A model generated the notes under the pieces. The model searched no databases. It was not told where the DNA came from and saw only the letters and a list, made by a program, of their open reading frames with translations. DNA of 5,814 nucleotides from the NCBI GenBank assembly GCA_036389695.1, contig DASVWG010000224.1, positions 1-5,814 of the forward strand, in the 5' to 3' direction. Each line of letters starts with the position of its first letter. The stretch's first letter is position 1. The position numbers and the translations under genes were made by a program. Source of the stretch: JALZHR01 sp036389695. GTDB lineage: Bacteria; Acidobacteriota; Blastocatellia; Pyrinomonadales; Pyrinomonadaceae. Of this stretch, positions 2,896 through 5,814 are shown one piece after another.

Positions 2896-5814
2896 ATGAG
2901 CATGGGAAGGCGATTTTATTTTATCGGGTTCGCATCGGTAATTTTATGCGTTGTTTTCGGCAGTCAAATTGCCACGATGCAGGATAGAGAAAACTCCGTG
3001 CTGCCGCCGCCGGTGCCGGCGCCTGCCGCCGGTATTCAGCTTCAGCCGAACATCGCGAAAGGGGCGAATTCATCGCTCGCGGTCTGGGCTGACAGAAGAA
3101 CCGTTCTCGGGCGCTATGTGCCGGACGATAATGCCGGAATCGGCAGCGATACCGACATTTACGCGGCGCGTTACGACGCTCAGGGAAATTTAATCGACAC
3201 CGCGCCGATTGTCGTCGCCGAAGCCATCTACGAGCAGTATTATCCGCGCGTCTCATGGAACGGGCAAAACTGGCTCGTCACCTGGATAACGAAACGAAAG
3301 ACGAATCAATTCGACCTCGATATTCTCGCCGTGCGCGTCGCGCCCGACGGCAGAGTTCTCGATTCGACGCCGATTCCCGTCTATATTACGCCCGATTCTG
3401 CCGGCGACCCGACTTATCTGAGCGTGACGAGCGACGGCACGAATTGGGCAGTCGTTTTCGGCGAAGGCGCTTATAACTCGAACATCTACGGCGTGCGCGT
3501 CGCGCCCGACGGCTCTTTAATCGATACCGCTCCGAAAGTTTTGCATCAGGACCCGAATTTTACCGCGCCTTTCTGGGCGGACATCGCTTATTCAAACAAT
3601 CAATTTCTCGTCGCCTGGGAAATCATCAGCGGCAGCGGTCACGGCATCAGGGCGCAGCGATTCGACAACAATCTCAATCCTACCGGCTCGCCTTTTACCG
3701 TCAATACCTTCGCCGGAAGTAATGCGACTAACGCGCGTGTCGCTTCGGACGGGACAAATTATCTGGTTATCTGGCGCGAAGACCGTTTCGCTTACAATGA
3801 AATTTTTGCAACCCGCGTTTCCGCAGGCGGCGAGGTTCTTGACCCGTCCGGAATCAAGCTTTTCGGCAACGTGACCGATTACGTTTTGCCTTTCAATACT
3901 TCCCTCGCCTGGGACGGCACGAGTTACGTCGCCGCTTATCACTGCGGCGATTCGGGCGTCACGGGAAACGTCTGCGCCAATCGCGTGCAGGCTAACGGCA
4001 ATGCTTCCCCGCCGATACAAGCTCCGTCCGTCAGCGGCTCGACGCAGCCGGCGGTCGGAGCGCTCGCGGGCGGCGGCGCGGAAATTTTATGGGTTGACCG
4101 GCGTTTGAGCGCGGACGGCGACATTTTCGGCGTCAGGTTCGCGGCTGATAATTCATTCGGCACGCCCGCGCCCGCGAGCCTTGCCGCGCCGCGCGAGACG
4201 CAAATCAGATTCACCAAAACCGAGGCGGGAAATTTCGCCTACGTGTATCGAAGCACGATTTCCGGCGCATCGAGCGTTTACCTGCAAAGACTCGACGCGA
4301 GCGGCAATCCGGTCGGCGACCCGACGTTGGTCGTGCAGGGCGCGGAGGCGATTTTTAATCCGTCGGTGGCGTGGAACGGTTCGGTTTATTTAGTCGTCTG
4401 GGAATTGAACACGCAGATTTACGGTCGCCGCGTGGCGGCAGACGGCGCGCCGGCGGGCGAAGCGTTTGCGATTATGCCGGGCAATATGCCGGATGTCGCG
4501 GCTTTGGGAACGCAGTTTTTAACGGTCGATACATACGAGCCGACCAATCATATTCGATTCGCCCAAGCCGTGAGAGTTGATGCGAGCGGCACGGTTCTCG
4601 GCGCGCCCGTCAAAATAGGAAATAATTTCGATTTGCGCCCGCGCGTCCGCGCTTTTGCCAATCGATGGATGGTCGTTTGGGAATCCGATATTTCGCACGA
4701 CAATTCAAACTCGAACATCGTCGGCGCGTTTGTGGCGGCGGACGGCACGTCGCCGGGCGAATTTTCCATCAGCGGCTTGTTTTCCGACGCGCCGCATCTC
4801 GCCGTCGGCGGCGAGACGGCGCTGGTCGTCTGGCAAAACGGCGGGAAAATTTACGGGCGGCGCCTGAAAGCCGACGGCACATTTTCAGGAAATGCTTTTC
4901 TCATCGCGCAGGCGCCGCGCAGTCTTTTTGCGGCATCGGCGGCTTGGGACGGCTCGCGTTTCGTCGTCACTTTCGCCGATTCGCGCAACAGCACGACGCT
5001 TCCGCCGCCGGACGTCTGGGCAACTCTGGTCGGCTCAGACGGAAGCCTTCTGACGCCGACGCATTTTCCGGTCGCCGCCTCGCCTCTGCCGGAAGAAATG
5101 CCCGCCGTCGAAGCGGCAAACGGCACAACCATTTTCGGCTTTTCGCAATTTGACGACCGCGCGCCTTACACAAGCTTCCGCGCCCGCCTGCGAAAATTCC
5201 CTTTCGATACGAGCTTCAACGTGACGCTGACGCCGTATCAGCGTCAAATCGCGCCCGGCGCGACGACGACTTACACGGTCAACGTCAACGCGCAGAATGG
5301 TTTTAACGGCGCGGTCGAATTGAGCGTTTACGGCTTGCCCGCGGGCGCGACGGCGACCATAAACCCGACGAGCGTGACGGGCAGCGGCGCGGCGACTTTA
5401 ACCGTCGCGACTTCCGCGACGACGCCCGAAGATATTTATCGCCTGACGATAACCGCGACCAGCGGCGCGCAGCAAAGCACGACCGAAGCGGTTTTGTTCG
5501 TCGACGATAATCCGCCGCCGGTCGGCTACGCGGTCACCGATTTGGGCACGCTCGGCGGCACGGAAAGCGCGGCTTACGGCATCAATAACAGCGGGCAAAT
5601 CGTCGGCTACGCTTTTAACGCCGCGCAGAAGCGCCGCGCGTTTCTCTACACCAACGGGCAGATGCAGGATTTGGGAACGCTCGGCGGGCAGACCGCGACG
5701 GCTCTCGGCATCAATGACGCCGGAAAAGTCGTGGGATATTCCGGCATCAACGGCTTTGAAGATTTGCGCGCGTTTTTCTACGACGGCGCGACGATGCAGA
5801 ATCTCGGCGTTTAC
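2896..5814 (+). CDS. Large exported repeat protein (propeller-like, Ig-like, HAF), 3' end beyond window
   Basis: The frame is open for 973 codons and still running at the window edge. Residues 1-27 are a probable Sec signal peptide: MSMGRR, a hydrophobic core, then SQIA. C18 lies in the core but lacks a lipobox. After a Pro-rich linker, residues 51-773 hold about 14 degenerate repeats of about 52 residues, each with a pattern like AWDGTxYLVVW, then an RV-ADG strand and a D-x-API-like end. This is typical of WD-like beta-propeller proteins. Residues 774-869 form an Ig-like domain (GATTTYTVNV, GLPAGATATINP). From about 877, HAF repeats appear (DLGTLGG at 882 and 925, then NLGVY at the edge). 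The protein is probably periplasmic, surface-bound or secreted. No catalytic motif is seen; binding or adhesion is likely but inferred. It is divergent from the two-component operon, which may regulate it. Confidence 0.93.
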   Translation, partial: MSMGRRFYFIGFASVILCVVFGSQIATMQDRENSVLPPPVPAPAAGIQLQPNIAKGANSSLAVWADRRTVLGRYVPDDNAGIGSDTDIYAARYDAQGNLIDTAPIVVAEAIYEQYYPRVSWNGQNWLVTWITKRKTNQFDLDILAVRVAPDGRVLDSTPIPVYITPDSAGDPTYLSVTSDGTNWAVVFGEGAYNSNIYGVRVAPDGSLIDTAPKVLHQDPNFTAPFWADIAYSNNQFLVAWEIISGSGHGIRAQRFDNNLNPTGSPFTVNTFAGSNATNARVASDGTNYLVIWREDRFAYNEIFATRVSAGGEVLDPSGIKLFGNVTDYVLPFNTSLAWDGTSYVAAYHCGDSGVTGNVCANRVQANGNASPPIQAPSVSGSTQPAVGALAGGGAEILWVDRRLSADGDIFGVRFAADNSFGTPAPASLAAPRETQIRFTKTEAGNFAYVYRSTISGASSVYLQRLDASGNPVGDPTLVVQGAEAIFNPSVAWNGSVYLVVWELNTQIYGRRVAADGAPAGEAFAIMPGNMPDVAALGTQFLTVDTYEPTNHIRFAQAVRVDASGTVLGAPVKIGNNFDLRPRVRAFANRWMVVWESDISHDNSNSNIVGAFVAADGTSPGEFSISGLFSDAPHLAVGGETALVVWQNGGKIYGRRLKADGTFSGNAFLIAQAPRSLFAASAAWDGSRFVVTFADSRNSTTLPPPDVWATLVGSDGSLLTPTHFPVAASPLPEEMPAVEAANGTTIFGFSQFDDRAPYTSFRARLRKFPFDTSFNVTLTPYQRQIAPGATTTYTVNVNAQNGFNGAVELSVYGLPAGATATINPTSVTGSGAATLTVATSATTPEDIYRLTITATSGAQQSTTEAVLFVDDNPPPVGYAVTDLGTLGGTESAAYGINNSGQIVGYAFNAAQKRRAFLYTNGQMQDLGTLGGQTATALGINDAGKVVGYSGINGFEDLRAFFYDGATMQNLGVY
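3046..5214 (+). repeat. About 14 propeller-blade-like protein repeats
   Basis: Within the large gene I count about 14 units averaging 52 residues. Their core strands include LAVWADRR, SWNGQNWLVTW, SDGTNWAVVF, SNNQFLVAW, SDGTNYLVIW, AWDGTSYVAAY, AWNGSVYLVVW, FANRWMVVW and AWDGSRFVVTF. Each is followed by a strand such as VRVAPDG or RRVAADG. Units 2 and 3 share a 21-bp identical DNA stretch (3331-3351 and 3493-3513) exactly 54 codons apart, which shows duplication. Fourteen units would build two seven-bladed propellers; the blade count is by eye and the fold is inferred. Confidence 0.7.
5215..5502 (+). other. Ig-like domain of the large protein
   Basis: Residues 774-869 begin FNVTLTPYQRQIAPGATTTY and contain the pattern GFNGAVELSV-GLPAGATATINP-S-T-LTV-TS-TP-Y-LTITATSG. 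This is the common bacterial Ig-like module found between repeats of exported proteins, often as a spacer or carbohydrate-associated domain. It separates the propeller region from the HAF array and is followed by a short DDNPPPV linker. Confidence 0.7.
5539..5814 (+). repeat. HAF-family extracellular repeats (array continues past window)
   Basis: Residues 882-888 and 925-931 both read DLGTLGG, 43 residues apart. Each is followed by A-x-GIN-x-x-G-x-x-VGY and then an RAF-[LF]-Y segment, the signature of the HAF family of probable extracellular repeats. A third unit starts at NLG (969) and is cut by the window end. The function of the family is unknown; it is found in exported proteins. Confidence 0.85.

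Noticed and set aside
2921..3256. 111-codon minus-strand frame over the start of the large gene
   Set aside because: It has an Arg-rich shadow composition, no ribosome binding site, and overlaps the signal peptide and first repeats of the real gene.
3592..4020. 142-codon minus-strand frame inside the large gene
   Set aside because: It lies antisense to a gene with clear repeats and a signal peptide, has an Arg/Ala-rich composition typical of GC-rich shadow frames, and matches no family.
4665..5153. 162-codon plus-strand frame inside the large gene
   Set aside because: It is out of frame with the repeat protein and very Arg-rich (many RRR runs), as expected from a shifted reading of GC-rich repeats.

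Overview
The window holds a compact leftward two-component operon and the 5' part of a large rightward gene for an exported, repeat-rich protein. The two are divergent and share an intergenic region of about 490 bp. There is no rRNA, tRNA, CRISPR array, transposase or phage gene. The organism is probably a free-living Gram-negative bacterium. A LytS/LytTR pair beside a giant secreted protein with propeller-like, Ig-like and HAF repeats recalls Acidobacteriota such as Blastocatellia, but this placement is inferred from style and codon use and is not proven.

Layout. Positions 1-355 carry no convincing gene, only small repeats and hairpins plus one copy of a diverged 40-bp dispersed repeat. Positions 356-1126 (minus) encode a REC-LytTR response regulator. 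Positions 1132-2226 (minus, GTG start) encode a four-helix membrane sensor kinase of the LytS type. A possible 60-residue ORF (2223-2405, minus, TTG start) overlaps the kinase start by 4 nt (GTGA). Positions 2406-2895 are intergenic. They contain the second copy of the dispersed repeat, a stretch open on both strands, and a near-perfect 16-bp inverted repeat (2762-2805) followed by A/T-rich nested hairpins. A good Shine-Dalgarno leads into a gene that begins at 2896 and is still open at the window end (973 codons seen).

The large protein has a signal peptide, then about 14 degenerate repeats of about 52 residues (enough for two seven-bladed propellers), one Ig-like domain, and the start of an array of HAF-family extracellular repeats. 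It looks like a surface or secreted protein.

Working together. The kinase would sense a membrane or extracellular cue and phosphorylate the regulator, which would bind DNA through LytTR. Control of the divergent surface-protein gene through the shared intergenic region is plausible but unproven. No named, fully novel system is evident. The least explained parts are the coupled small ORF, the inverted repeats in the shared regulatory region, and the repeat-built exported protein.
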